Assembly: GCA_037179385.1 (NCBI GenBank)
Contig: CM074193.1
Location: 44,483,082 to 44,547,081, forward strand
DNA length: 64,000 nt
From: Holothuria scabra
Taxonomy: Eukaryota > Echinodermata > Holothuroidea > Aspidochirotida > Holothuriidae
Reading direction: 5' to 3'
Positions 28,401 to 43,400 of the stretch are shown here, one piece after another. The notes beneath the pieces were generated by a model, which was not told the origin of the DNA, searched no databases, and worked only from the letters and a program-made list of their open reading frames with translations. Position 1 is the stretch's first letter, and each line of letters begins with the position of its first letter. Made by a program: the position numbers and the translations under genes.

Positions 28401-31400
28401 GAGAAATTCGATTAGTGGTTGTTTTTAGTGACTGTAGGCAGCCGTTAGTGGGGTCCACCAGCCTTAAATCGTCTTAATTTATTCCCCATGAATTACTACT
28501 CATCATACTCTATAGAATTCAAGGAATCACGGTAAGTTTACAACAATTCATGATACAGGTAATCTGAATGAAGTCGAAAGATTAAAAGGTGATAGACCCA
28601 GGGAGGTGTTACCAGATAACACCACCCTGATCAGACCACTTGCTGTCCGGATTCATCTAGATATTATGCACCTGACGTCAGCGTCTTTCAATTTGACGTA
28701 GACCTACTGGATGGAACTAGTCGTGGGCAGTACGTGTGTTACCAATGCGCACGAACTGCAGCACCTTAATAACAAATGTTGTACAAAGGACGCCTGTACG
28801 GGAAAAATAGCGAGACGCACGACCTCTGCAGAGGTAATATAATTCTTTTAGATTCCCCCCCCCCCCCCTTGTTCTAAATAATCGTCCTCTATACCACAGT
28901 ACTGCTGTACATTAATTTAAATCGTAACTAACAAAAATACTTCAGCCAGAACAATCTTAGCTTACATTATTATCGTGTTGATGAGGCTGTATTGTATGGC
29001 ATACAACGAAAACAAAATATTATGAGGTTCCCATTCAACAGTTATTATCACGAAAATGTTCATTTTAAACATTTCTTTGTTTCGTACGTTGGGGGAAACA
29101 TTCAATCTAGAGACAAAGGAAAATTGAGGTGCTGGAACTTACAATAGTTTAATTTTCTCTCTCAAATTCTGAGAGTTCCTAAAACATTATGATTAACTTT
29201 AGAACACCAACTATTGTAATATTTCAATCTGCGCTTTGTTAGACACGAGGTCTTCCTTGCAAAAGACTTGAAGATAGCTCAGTTTTATTAACTCGCCTTT
29301 CACTCCGGCTTTTCAATTATTTATGCCTGTAAATTTAACAAAATGGCTGTATATTAACATTTATCACAATTTTATGGCGATATTTGGTTGTTCTAGCAAG
29401 AATTTATTATCATGTTTTTACTTAAATTGTTTGCTTCCAGGACTACGGTTGCATGAAAGTGCAAAGAAACATGTATGGGACAGCGGGTATCCAGTATCCT
29501 TCACCGACTGGAGAGTTGCTGGGTAAGAGGTTTCTCAGATTTACTGGTAGAATTTTATTTCAATGTACCAGCTGTTAAGCACGAGTCATTGAACTTGCAT
29601 GTCAAATTATGCCCAAACGAAAAAAAAAAAAAAAAATCGCAAAACATACACCCTGCAGAGAAAGGATAAAAACTTCCGAACTTTTGACCGAGGTGAAATT
29701 TTACAAAGAAGTAAAGACAACTCACAATGTAATTATTTGTGTGATGAAGAAAATAATAACTTCTACATTACATTTCAGTCATTGAATTACTTAATTTGGC
29801 ATATTGCATCAGGTATGTACACTTTGGTCTACAGATATTTATTAAATTGTACTCAAAATGTTTAAAGATCTTATTCTCATTACACTTTGAAGATTATTTC
29901 AGACATGGCAAAACAATATCTCCATTAAAAACAGCAGGAATTAAATATAACGTGAGTTAACTCATAAATCTATATATGACATAAAAGCCGCTTTTAAAGC
30001 AATCAGAGATACTTACTTTTTGTTAAAATTAGAAAAGCCGTTTCGACTTTACAATTTCCATTTTGATTTCAAAAGGTAGTGTACCGCTTAGCCATGTTTT
30101 CTTCCATTTCCTATGTAGTTTGCTTATTACACACACTCTAAAATCAAAAAAGAGAACTTTGTCACTTTTTTATAGAGTGAAAAGTGTAAACTGTGTTCAT
30201 TAAAGTGTTAATTCACTCCAAGAAGAGTGAATTTACTCACAAAGAGTGGAATTCACTCAAAAAACAGTTTCCGTCTTAATGGGGTGCCTACAGTGATTTC
30301 TTTTAAAAAGAGTGATCATTGTAGGCACTCTTGGAAGTATGAATTTCCACTCTTCCTGGAGTTAATTTCTCTCTTCTTGGAGTGAATTAACATTTATAGT
30401 TATTTCACACTTTTCACTTTATAAGAGAGGGACTAAGTTCACTCTTTTGATTTCAGTGGATACCTCTGTCGTTAGGCTTACATTTAAGATGTCAAATATT
30501 AATATGCTAATACTGATTGTAAAGTACATCGTTTCCCCTCCAGAGAGTACTCATTAAGACAACCCGATGGAGGTGAATTAGAGAGTTGTTCTGTAATACA
30601 GTTTTGGAGCTATCGAGAAACCAGCAACTGGAATGACATTCCATGTGCAGCTCTTGTAACAGACCAGTTTCTTTGTGCAGATGACTTATCTCTTGACGGT
30701 TAGTTGATTATAGGCCTTATGCATTGACGACAAATTGACGTCATCCTTGGGGGCAAAACAAGGGAAAACTTGGCCCCAAGCCTAAGTATTCGCTCTGTAC
30801 GTGTATGCGTGAATTCCACTGGTTTACAGATCAGCTGTTTGCTTCTTGTCACCCCAACCCCCACCCCCACTGGAAAAAAATTGGATCCGTGACATTCATG
30901 AATGAAGTCTGTTACTGTACCACATTCTCTATACATTTATGCATATTTCGTCACGTCGTGGAGACACATTGGCGTAGACAAGAGGGCAGGAGCCCCCCAC
31001 CTCATCGAATTCTGAAAAAAATATGAGATTGAAGAAGAAATGTGGTCACCTTAACCTGAGTGTAGTAGACTGTCATGTTTTATGTTTGACTCTTTAAGAG
31101 TCACGTGACGATGAATTTTCTCCTCAAATGTGAAATATAGGCCTAACTAAGAGTGACTGCTTGGTTAACCATGGATATTCAATCCCTAAAATATTGTAAG
31201 AGATGCTCTGTAGAGAAATAAGAAAAAAAAAATTATGAGATTTTAAATTAGCCATTGCTTTAAAATAAGTTTGGGACGACTGCTCTTGACCTTCAAACCA
31301 AATCGTTGAGGTCGACTTACGGTAAACTTCGCACTAGACTGAATATGAAGGAACTCAAATATCCAGCTCGAGTCCCTGTACTTTTCTCAGTGATGAAAAA

Positions 31401-34400
31401 TAAACCCCTCTGGCCGAGTCCTTGAATTCAGAAATCACGAGCCCGAGTTCGAACTCGACTACAGCACTGGCCATGTAGAATGAGTTCTGAAGAAGGAGAT
31501 TGCAATTCTTGTAAACCATATTATTTGAGCTTATCACACTTGCAAAGTTTACGTCTTTTGACCATAGTGCTTTATTATTTTGCCTCCAAAGTGGGTGTCA
31601 CGTGACGTCATATGCACCAGATCTTTATGGCAAATTAATGCATTTTTAATTAAATACACAAGGCCGCTGCTGGCGACCTTTAAACAATCATTAAACTTAA
31701 AAGGAAACTATAAATCAAAAGACCTATATCGCAATTATATGAGGTGTTTAATTATAATGGCTAATTACTCGTAATTATTTAACACGTCTCAATTCCTCTT
31801 CAAATGGCGGTGGGTTGGTGATCAAATGACACGCCCGTCGTGTAGGTTGTGGCGCGCTCAACGGTTGGGAAGTGTTGTATTTAACTCGACTGGGAGTCAA
31901 TACCGTACAGTATAAAACACGGCAAGTGAGTCAGTGATTATTGCGGTACGTGTAAGCTATGCTGTGTCTCGAGGAAGAGTTCTTATTCCTAAGTCAGGTT
32001 TAGACTACTTTTTATCTATACATACAACAGGTATTTCACATGATTTGTTATTCACATTCGTGAGATAATATGAAAAATTTGATTCGTCCTATTCAGCTCT
32101 GGAAGCTCGTCATAGCCTCGTTGAATAGATTATTCAATCTTTCAACTTACTATACCGTTGCGCTCATAAACATTCATTACTCGAAGTCTTGAATACCATT
32201 CAGTTTCTGTATTATCCGGCTGCAATAATTTGTCTTATCATAACTCTTCAACAGAATATGAAACAACGTTACCAATGAGTTTTTTCGAAGGTGAGCATCA
32301 TTTCTACTTTGGCATTTTGCAAATGGTTCCTCGGGAAAGATTGGGGCGATGCGCACTGTTTGACGACGGAGAAATTTCCTTACTGGCTAACGATAGCCTA
32401 ATCTCTAAACTAATCCTAACTCTTCCAAAGAATACAATCGATACAATACAATGGCAACAACCAATCAAGAAACACCTTCTTAAACAGCGCGCATCAACCC
32501 GAAAGATTTATTAGTAACTGTGCAGAGAGATGAGACATTTTTTCCGGCCCTTGGGCCATCTGAAGCACCTCCGGGTGGACCAGAAAATACGAGTCTTCAG
32601 AATTCAGAGATGAGACAATGTCAGTAATGGCGTCCAAGAGCAAACTAGTAGCATCTTCTTGCCAAAAGTACCATTCCAAATTTGCAATGCGTTTAGAAAG
32701 GTATGAGAATAATGAAGCAAATTTATTGATTTATTCCTCAGTTTCATTTCTAATTGCTCACGACTACGTTTAAGTTGTTGTGAACGAAGTTTTAGGCTGT
32801 GGCAGGCACTTTAATTAGCACCCAACTTTTCGACCTATAGCTTGCGAGTCTGCGGATCCTTGAACAGCGAAAACGTCGCTAGAGGAAAAGCGCCGCTCGC
32901 GACAGTTTGTAGCCATGATCGCAAGAAATCGTAAGATTTTTAAAGATGTTAAGAAAACCTTATGAAATCTTGTAACCAAAGCCCTTTTAGCACAGAGTGC
33001 TCTCCCCGGCGTCACAAGTCCCACTCATTTATTTCGGGACAAAAATCGTACTATATAGTATATATACAGTCTTGGATAAAGTTGACATCCACCCCCCCCC
33101 CCCATCGCAATATTGAGTCGAATCAAGTTTAAACAACAGTGGGACATTTTCTTCGAAACTCACTACATGATTGGGGGGGGGGGGGGGGTAACCTTGAATT
33201 GGTGAGAGAGATAATTTTTGACAACTACTCAGGACCATATCGCCGCGGGCCAGCTTGTAAAAAGGTGCTCAACAGTATTGTCCAAGGTGGCAGCTAATTA
33301 AGAAGCAACTGACGACTGGCCTAATCCCATGAGTGGGTGTGGCAAACCATCCATGGTATCATGTGAAAACTTTCTAAGCCTAAAGGTAAAATTTTCGAGA
33401 TCGCAAGACCTTGCAGCCGTCGGTTGCAAGTTAAGGTGAACAGCAGACGTGTCTTTAAAATGAAATGTGGACAACCCAGTGGGTCCGCTTGTTTCAAGAT
33501 TGGCTCTTGAGAGAGTCATGCGTCAAAATTTGTCTCACAAAAATGTGAAATTATTTTGATAACTGAATGGTTTAACTTAAATGTACAATAATTTAGTTTT
33601 GAAATGACATGTTAGATGCCTGGAAGCGAAATACTACGTAAGATCTGTGGGACCTGGCCGTTGGTGCAAAGTAAGTTTGGGACGACTGCTTTTTGTCTTA
33701 TAAATACCTTAACATATACGTTCTAATTCTTTTGTCCACTGGGGACGACCAGGATGTTCATATATTCGTAAATTTCGTTTGACTTTTTGTTTAAGTTCTC
33801 AAATTTATATACTTCATAATGACTTTTATTTGTTTCAAATCTCCTCTAAAGCTTCGCATCAAAACTGCACAGGAGGACAATACCGTTGTTTTACTGGGGA
33901 GTGCATACAATCTGTTCACGTCTGTGATAAAATACCTGACTGCTCAGACCAAAGTGACGAAATTGGTTGCAGGAAAGGTACAGTATCATGCTTTTTATCG
34001 GCATCCGTAGCTGTGCCTTTTTTATTAAAGCGTCAGGTCTATTAACTTTCTTATATTGTTTAGAGCGATGTGTTTTCCAGCTAGCAATGACAATTGAAGG
34101 TGTTTGTGTACTCTAAAAATAAAAGAGTGAACGAAGTCACTCTCTAATAGAGTGAAAAGTTTGAATTCGCTCCATGTAATTCACGCCAAGAAGAGCGAAA
34201 ATTCACTCTCATGCGAGCGCCTGCATGGATCACTCTTTCTAAAAGTGACCCAGTATGGCGATCCATCAAGAGTGTGGATTTCGCTCCTTGTGAAGTAAAT
34301 TTAGGGTATTTTAGAGGTAAAATTTATAATTTTCACTCTTTTAAAGGGTGAAATTTCACTCCTTATTTTGCAGAGTGTTGTAGTTTTGTCGGTCGTATTT

Positions 34401-37400
34401 TGACAGAAAGATGCGTCTCAACCAGCCTCTTTAGTAGTGGAGATATGATATGCCGTTTCCTCGTCGATTAGTCTTGACCACACGTTTTTCGAATTTTAAA
34501 TACCAATGTGTGGAACTTTAGCCTAGTTGATCCAACCCTCACAAGATATATATAAAAGGCGATAATTATTACTATTAACACTTACTCCACTGACTTATTA
34601 ACCACGCAAAATAACGAGAATCATGAGAAATATATATCTATACACGAGGTGGCTGGTAATTGACATTGTCGACGAAGCGGAATGAGAGCGAATGCAACAT
34701 CTTGTTTTCTTCAGACGTTCATTTGTCATTAATTTATGTTCAGGATTAATACTTCCATATTTGCTCCAAAATTATAGTATGCCATTACAGATTTAGCTCC
34801 CTTGAAACCTGGACAAACTTGTCATGTCCTTGAAACCCTTGTTTGTTAAACAACTAACGAAAAGACGCATCGCTAAAGATTACATGTCCAGTTAGCTCCT
34901 AAGGTTGTTTGAGGGTTTTTATTGTTCAAAAATCGGCCAAGTGATGACATCGACCAAGTCATGACGTCCACTTTTCAAGGGACAGAATTCTCTTATGTTA
35001 CCTGGGACACCGATCTTGCACACAAAGTCTCGCATAGCTTAGACAACCAAAAGAGAGACACGCCCTCAGCTGTGCCCACGACGGATCAGCGTTCATTCAT
35101 TTGACTCTAAAATGGTATATAGCAAAACTGATGCGAACCAAAGTTTGTAGTTGTTCTTTAGGAAATGGTCTTTGACCACAAGAGGTGTTATATCACGAAA
35201 TTAATTTTATACCAAGTTGAAGTTCTCGTAACATTACCGTTATTTTTTTTATTTTTTTTGAAGAAACTCAAGTTCTTTATAATATTGCACGACAATTTCT
35301 TTTTTGAACCTTAAGTTCATCCATTCAGTAGATTCCTACAATGCCCACCAAATTTATGTAGCTTCAATGTGTCGACATTACTAGATCACTACAGCAGTTA
35401 CCGGCAGTTGGAAAGCCAATTCTTGTAATACATTCCCAAATACGTTATTGACAATGAGGTACGGTAGGCAGTTCAATGAGGAGAGGACAGACAATGTGTT
35501 GTGTGATCAACGGCCTAAGGAGTGCTCGAATGGGGGGGGGGGATGTTACCCTCCCTCTGGAAATATGTGCAACCCGGTGCTATGCTAATTTGTGTTCAAA
35601 TATTTCACGTATTTTAGGGAAAAGTCGAATTAGTAAAATGGCATCAGTTAAGAAGGAGGGGGGGGGGGGTCAGACTTAATACCGCTGCATGGCTTTTCTA
35701 CTGATTTTTGAACGAACATCCAATTATGGAAATTTCTATTGTTTTATTTGCAGGAGGCGATTGTTTGGTGTCTCAATTCAGATGTGGTGATGGTACTTGT
35801 ATACCCTCGTCGTTTTATTGTGATTTCATCATACATTGTCCTGATAAAAGTGATGAAAGTCAGTGTGGTGAGTGTTTTAAAACATAGTTCGTGTTTCTTA
35901 CTCTAGATATAGCATTACATGATGTAAGTGTATCTCTTAGAAAAACGGGATAGGTCAGTAACAGTGTGTAGTATGGTGTGAATGCGATTGACCCTTTTGT
36001 TTGGCTGTTTATTTACGCAGACCAAAATATTATAAAATAAAATAAAGCGAAATAAGAAGAATATTGTAAGATTCGGTTTTTACTTCAAAATAGCTTGTAT
36101 GGGGAGGCTGCTCTTGCCCTTTAGTAAATACAACCCATTGTGAGTTTTATGGTTTTTAAATATTCCGTAGTGTATCCGTCATGTACAAATGAAGAGTTTG
36201 GATGTGATGATGGTCTTTGCGTACCCCGGTCTAAAGCTTGTGATTTGATTGAGGATTGCTTTGACGGTTCAGATGAGCAAGGTTGCGGTAAGTTTCTTCA
36301 TGAATAATATAGTTCATTATATGATACTTGATGATAATCCTCAAACTGCTATTGGTCTAAAGCGGTTAGGTGACCCTTAGATAACCCGTAATCGTCCGCA
36401 ACAAACCACGCTAATACCCTATTTTACTTCATTTCAGTTGACGGAATTTCACTTCTTCGTCATTTTTAAAACAATATTGTGAATGAAAAAAAAAAAAGGT
36501 TGTACAACTTTTTACCTGAAAATTAGACCAGGATTCCGCATTCTCGGGGGTTAATAATGGTACTGCTGGATTCACACTGGCTGCGCAGTTGCGCATCACT
36601 AACCTTAACCCTCCGACTGTGCACTACGATGTGACAATGCACGGTCAACCATTGTCTAATCTTAAAGCAGCTTATGCTGTTATTTTCACGTTTCCAGTGT
36701 TCATCAAACGTATGGGCTGTACTCCATACAAATGTAAAAAGCTTTAATAACTAACGTACTTTAGTCTTTTCTCCGAAAATGAGCAAAAATTCGAAAAAAT
36801 TCGAAAAGATTTAAACGGTTTCCAAACGCTATTCTACCTTATTATCTTGCTCCAGCTCCGCCCAATGAATTTGATGCATATTCAGAAGGTCACTTTGCGA
36901 AGGAGTCAAGCAAAACGTAAACAAAACAGACAGTGAAATTTCGTTCAATTGATACATAGGCCTACGTTATTCAAACGGCCTTTACGTGTCCAATTTGTAC
37001 ATCGCATCGAACCGGCTGCGCAATTCGTTCGTTTCATTTGTGAACCCAGATTCAGTGACAAATTCCTATTCACTTGTTTCGGCTCCATCGTTCAGTTTTT
37101 AATTTTGTCGCTGATTGTGCTATTTGAATCCGTCCCAAGTTTCCAGATAATGTTCATTTTCTCTTTGATTTGATGCTGTGGCTTGGCATTCAAAAACAAT
37201 CTTTGGGTTACATACGTGTGAAACTAACTGTCATTCTGTGTTGGGCCCGAACGGTTGTGAAAGGACTCCTGTAATGCATGTACACTACACAACATGTGTG
37301 ATATATTGGCAATACGTACATCGTTGTGTCAAAGGGTAGGCATAATTTTACGTCATTCATTTCTTGCATTGTGATTGGTCAAATTGAGATAAGAGCCCGT

Positions 37401-40400
37401 TGTCTTTGCATAAGAGTTTAACCGAAAAAAATAGATGAAGTTTTTTTCTATTGTAATTAGCGCTCTAATTAGTGAAATTTCACCGGAAAAAACCCTGGCG
37501 TGAAGGATTTCTATCGGGTTGGTATCAAATGGAAGAGCAAGATTGAAGATTAACGATGAAGGTTATTTTTTTTTTCATCAAACAGCATAAGCTGCTTTAA
37601 ATTGTTTCTATAAAGTTAGGCCATTCTGATTTCATTAATTTGATGTCAAGTTTAAAAATTTCGGGAGATTCTCCAAAAGGCTAATCTCATTTTATCTCGA
37701 TAGAAACTTTAATTAAAAATCCCCTTTCAAAATTGTACATTAAATGTTTAGTCGTTAGTTTATTGCTGGGGATATCTGAAAGAAAAAACCCTAGTTGTAA
37801 CCAGTGGCTAAAAACGCAGTTGTTCAGAAAAATAGTTTTTGAGTAGCTTTCGTGATAAGATCTAATGCATTTGCAGGAGTCTTGTTTTTCTGCGAATCTC
37901 CCGGACAGTGATTAATCGGAAGGAAATACGTTACGGCAGTAAAAGCGGACGATGATTTAATCATACTCAGGTTTACATTGTCTCAAAGATTTAGTTGAAT
38001 GAGTATCCTTTCTTCACATCTCCCTGATTTTACTTCACGGATCATCAATACACTTCAGGATATATTTTAAATGCAGTGTAGTGAAGTATGCATGGGCATA
38101 GCATACTGCCCTTTCATATGAGTAGACTATCGATACCGTGCGAGTGAACATAGGTTTAGCAAGATGGCTGCCTGCTATGGTTTTGTGCTTGAAAGATTGG
38201 ACTTGTTCAAGTAGTCAAAATCAGCAGATTAAAACTTGATTTTGTTTAAATAATGCAAGTTAAGGTCAAAATCACTCAACGGATTGAAGGATGATGCTAA
38301 TTAACCAATTCAAGTCTAAATTTTGTTTGAAATGTTTAAAGCTTCACGGAACCATTTTGGTACACCTTTTGTCGGTTTTCATAGAGGTGACCGTTTAAGT
38401 CGCGTGATCCCCTGTCCCCACTGTGATATATAGGAAGTCCCGGGAGTTAGCCTATTAAACAGAGGAATTTCTTTCAATTTGAGAAAAATCTGGTTCATGA
38501 TAAGGAATTTTAAAGGCATTGGGATTTTTGTGTCATTATCCTTAGTCTACACAGCACTGTTTTAAAAGTTGTAACATTTTGAATCACAAACGCAATATTT
38601 ACCTCTTTACTTTTATCCATGTTGTAGCAAAGAATTCTACCATGAAGTGGGTTGTGTGCTCACCTTTGTTTCTTTCAGTTTTTTTTTTTTTTTTTGAAAC
38701 TGTGTCCTTATACAATTATGAAATTTCGTGTTACATATACTATCTTTTGAAGTAAAATGTGTGTTAAAATATTCTAAGTACCGGTACTATAGTTAGGAGA
38801 TAAAAGGAATTGCCATCAGTGGGGTGGATCCAAAAGTCTCTTTTCTACCCTACTGCTTTCTTATTTCAGAAAATGATGTCAAGTGGAATAGTGGGTACGG
38901 AAAAGAATACCTCAATTAAAAACATTCAAGTCCAATTCTATTACATGTTACAATCATCATTTACATAAATAACATTTTACAATACCATAATATATCACCA
39001 TATTCTCCTGTATCCAGCCGCTTCTACTGGTAACTTTCAATGTTTCTCTGGGAGAATTCTACCTGCAAACCGACTGTGTGATGGTTATAGGGATTGCTCT
39101 GGTAAGAACTGGGAAGACGAACCGGAAGATTGTGGTAAGAAAACAAAATATTCCCTTTGTTCTTTGAATTTAACATTGCTACAGCATTCTGGCTTCGAAT
39201 CTCAAATAAAAGGACACAGTACACATCAAATACGTTATGCATATGGCGTCATCTGCGAGTTAGCTCCCTGGTGTAGGAAAACGCATTTCAAAAAGGTCAT
39301 TAAATCTCTGTTCAACAAATTCAGATGAGCTGAAGTGAAATTCTCTAACGTTTGAGTAAGTGTTTTCGTAAGTCAAGAATCACACACACTATGTTAGAAT
39401 TAGAGTCCATAAGGATACATTTCACAACTCAATCTTGTGAGTGAGCGGTAACAGCCACTTTCGCAATCGATTGAGTGACGCACTTCATTTTGTGTGGTAG
39501 CGCCCGCCGATCAAAGTGGTGCAGCAGTTCCTTAGTATTGACCTTGTATATTGACGACTTACTGACGTCATCCTTTGAGCAGAATAGTGCAACACGTAGC
39601 CACACGCATAAGATCCCGCCCTGCACGTGTACCAGACTGTGCGCTTATTCGACTGGATGGCAAATCAGCTGTCTGCATTTGTATGTGTTAGTTTGTTCTG
39701 CCCCAAAGGAGGGCGTACTTTTCGCTCTGTGACATCATATGCACAAGTTATATAGAGTGCTTTCAAATGGAATCATTGTAGTAAGCCACACCTAGTGCCA
39801 GGCAAATATCAACAGCGTTTCTGTGCAACGTACAGTCAGTCACACCTGACTGTACACTAAATGCGTATACCGCGCTTGATTTTGCAGGTCAATAGGGGTG
39901 GGGCTTGTGAAGTCAGAAAAAGCACTCAATATATCCTTTTTGCATGTATTGTCACGGTTTGTTTTTCTTCCGGCAACTCTGAAGCTTTACAAAATACATA
40001 AATTATCGAAGTTTTTGCCTTCGTAATATCAGGTAAGTAAAATACGTTGCGTTAGCCAGACTTGCGAAAGTTTTTACTGCATTCATAATTCAGGCCGTCA
40101 TGAATTTGGTCCCGCATTCAAGCACCTGTTTACGGGAGCGTGTTCTATGACCATTAGGGGCGTCGAGTTGATTTTCAAAGTAGGGGGGTGTGACCGCTGG
40201 CCTACATTTTTTCTCCTGTCCTGGTAAGATGTCTACAGCGACGCAGCTAAACAATTTTGCTGGAAGAGGTTGAGGGATGGGAAAACATCCAAATTTTACA
40301 TTTTTTAAATGTGAACACAATTGTACTAGGAAAGTAATTTGCTGGGCGCAAAGCGCAATGAAATTTTTTTGCCCTTTTTCAAATATTTGAAAATGTGAAG

Positions 40401-43400
40401 CTTGTATTGCAGAAAAGTTTGAATTCTGGGTTTCCTATAAGAAAATTTGAAAAATTGGGGGATTAATGCAGAATTTGCATTTCCTATTGGCAAATCTGTG
40501 ATTTAGCAGCCTACCAAAGATCGTTGCTGCTACATAATGTTATGCAACGCATACCAAATGAGGCTCCCAGACGATTTGTTTTAGTCAGGAGCTCATAGCG
40601 GAGAAAAATTTGGAATTTTATGAAAGAAAATTAATAAAAATAGCACTGTAGTTACCGGTGTCAATTGATAATTTGGTGTCAATTATAGCAAATTTCCGAT
40701 TTTGTCACTTCAGCTCGGAAAGTTTACCAAGCTGAAGGTATGAGCTAGCACTTCTGCTTAGGAATTGCAATTTTGCTTTTTTGAAACAAACAATGACAAT
40801 AATGACGAATATGGAGTTTTTATTGGAGAGATTTCGGAATTTCAGAATTTCATTAATTGTCATAACCACACAGTATACTGGTTTCACAAATGGCTAATTT
40901 CCGAATTTTTCATCTTTCTGAGCCGCCTGCCCCTGTAGCAGCACCACTGGGTGTCTAAGAGAAGGGGGCCCAGATACAAAATGGTGCTAAATTTTTCAAT
41001 ATTGTGAGTTACTAGGAAACTCCAAATTTTTAAAACATTATTTTCAAATTGTGGGTAATTACCGTACTTCAACAGACTACGGTCAATGTGAATTTGAATA
41101 CCGGGGGAACTCTGTAAGTAATTAGAAAAATCACAACGAAAATTATGATAGTTTGCGAAGGATTTGTGCAAAAGTTGTAATAGCAGAAATCACCTAAACC
41201 TACTAAAATGATCAAGACGAGGGTGGTACCCACTGGTGCTACTGAGACATCGTTGAATATGCTTACCGGTATAAGATTGTTGATGCAAAAAATTAAAATA
41301 TGTTCTTTCAAACGACGCCTCATCATACACTATCTGCAGACAGACGATGGAGGTGCACCTCTAATTCCAGATTCAAAACTCTTATCTAGCAAACGTCACT
41401 GTGATTTTACTTCTCTGGAAATGGTCTAAGTACGAAATGGTCGAACTGCTATACGAATATGTGATGTGCGCTTGTCAAAATTTTGCTTTAGAAATCATTT
41501 ATTTTTCTGAAAAGATGTTTGCAGGTTGTGCACCGAGACATTTTCAGTTTCCTTAAAATGTGTTTGCCAATTTCAGCCTGTCGGGCTGGTCATCCACTTA
41601 AGATTGCAGATTTTATTGAAAAAAATTCCCAAATGCTGTGATCCTTCATAAACCACACCTGCTGCCCTATGCACACGAACAAGCATGCACACGGAGACCG
41701 ATGAATAATGTATGTATGATATGCAAGGGGAAGAAGAACATCAATGAAACTTCAAGCGCGCAAATCGCGCGAAAATTTTACTGACTTGCAAAGTAAACAT
41801 GTGAAATTATTGATACAGAAAATCGATCGTAATTGGTAGAGGACACCTTTAATAACCTACATGAAAAGTATTTTCAGTAGAACCTAACTTTTAAGTTCCT
41901 GGTCACAAAAAGTGTGGGGGACTTTTGCGTTAGTACTCAAAAAAGTGGGGGCATGTTCCCCTGCCCCCCCCCCCCCGACGACGCCCATGATGACCATAAA
42001 CACTAGTAAAGCCTTGGTATTGCGCGTGCAGTGTTTAGCATGCGTCAATATTTTGCTTTTTAATCGACGTAAAGTGACATCACGGCCATAAAGAAGCACA
42101 CTTCATAAATTGTGTGGACACTCTAATGTCGTTTCAGATTACCTACAAAGTTCTTTCCAGTGTAATGGTACACAGCTTCGGTGCAAAAATGGTGCGTGTG
42201 CTGATCTTACACACCGGTGTATACTAGAATATGACGTTTATGGTTATCCTACTGGATGCAGAGACGCAAGCCATCTTTTAGAGTGTGGTTAGTATTCTAC
42301 GAAACTTTCAAAATGAAGAACTTCAAAACATTATGTTGTCATTTTTACAGGACCCTGAATTAAGAAATTAATTTAATTTCCGATTGTCCAAAAATACTCC
42401 TTCAATCTGTGACAAATCTAAAAATGGAATTGTTAGATTTTTTATCTAGAAAAATTGCTTCAACATTAGAAAATGGTAGTAACAACTTACTGCAAATCCT
42501 CTTACAAAATCATTTGATGTGTTTTAAAAAGGAGCTATCTTTGACTTGCTTAAAGAGGTTTTGTGTCTATCTCGTTTTATTGTTCTCTTGCATTAGATGT
42601 TTTATAACCTTATCCAGGAGAAAATCCTGTTGGAACCTGTTGAAATTCCAATAAGCTTGAGCAGGTATGAACAGGCAATGTTCTACTTACTTTGTGGAGT
42701 GATGAAATTGAACAGGTCTTAACAGGTGACACCGATGTAGCCAACAGGCTCCTGTTGGTATACCTGTTAAAGCCCTATCGAAACCTGGTAATTTTGTTTC
42801 AGGCAGTTCAGTTCAGTTCAATTGGACTTTATTTCAACGTTTGTTAACGTTAACGTCGGTACCTGTTTAAACTAGTTAGAACATGTTCAAAAGGCGTGAA
42901 TTTTCTCCTGAGCATCTGTTGTGAATGTAAGCAAGTGCGTGTTACCTTTGCAAAGAACGAAAGAAAAAAAAAAATACTAGCCCCTCCCACAATTGTCTTT
43001 AAACACATTCGTATCCAGACAAAATCCTATAGTGTATTGTTTCAGGGCTTAATTACTCTAATGAGCATACAAAGCCCTAATGTGAAATTGTAAACACTCT
43101 CAGTACATAATGTGATGTGTGATGCGAGCAACTTTGCAGTTTAGAAACTGATGTCAGTCAAAGAGTTGTATCAGTTGACAATTTCTGTAGACTACCGGTA
43201 AAATTGTAGTTTGGGGTGTCGAATGACTGCCTTTAGATTTTGAGAATGTTGTTTTCACAGATGAAGCTTTTTGTCCGGAGAGTTACTTCAAATGCCCGGG
43301 ATCTTATTGTATTCCAGAAAGATATCGGTGTAATGACGAGCTCGACTGTCCCCGAGGGGAGGACGAAATTGATTGCGGTACAAATACTCATTTTATGTAC

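Noticed and set aside
38871..38922. Exon after CTTATTTCAG before LDLa 4
   Set aside because: Short frame ending in TAA, no donor and no domain match.
41579..41641. Exon opening [12 protein letters not shown] after TTTCAG
   Set aside because: It meets a TGA after 20 codons with no suitable donor first.
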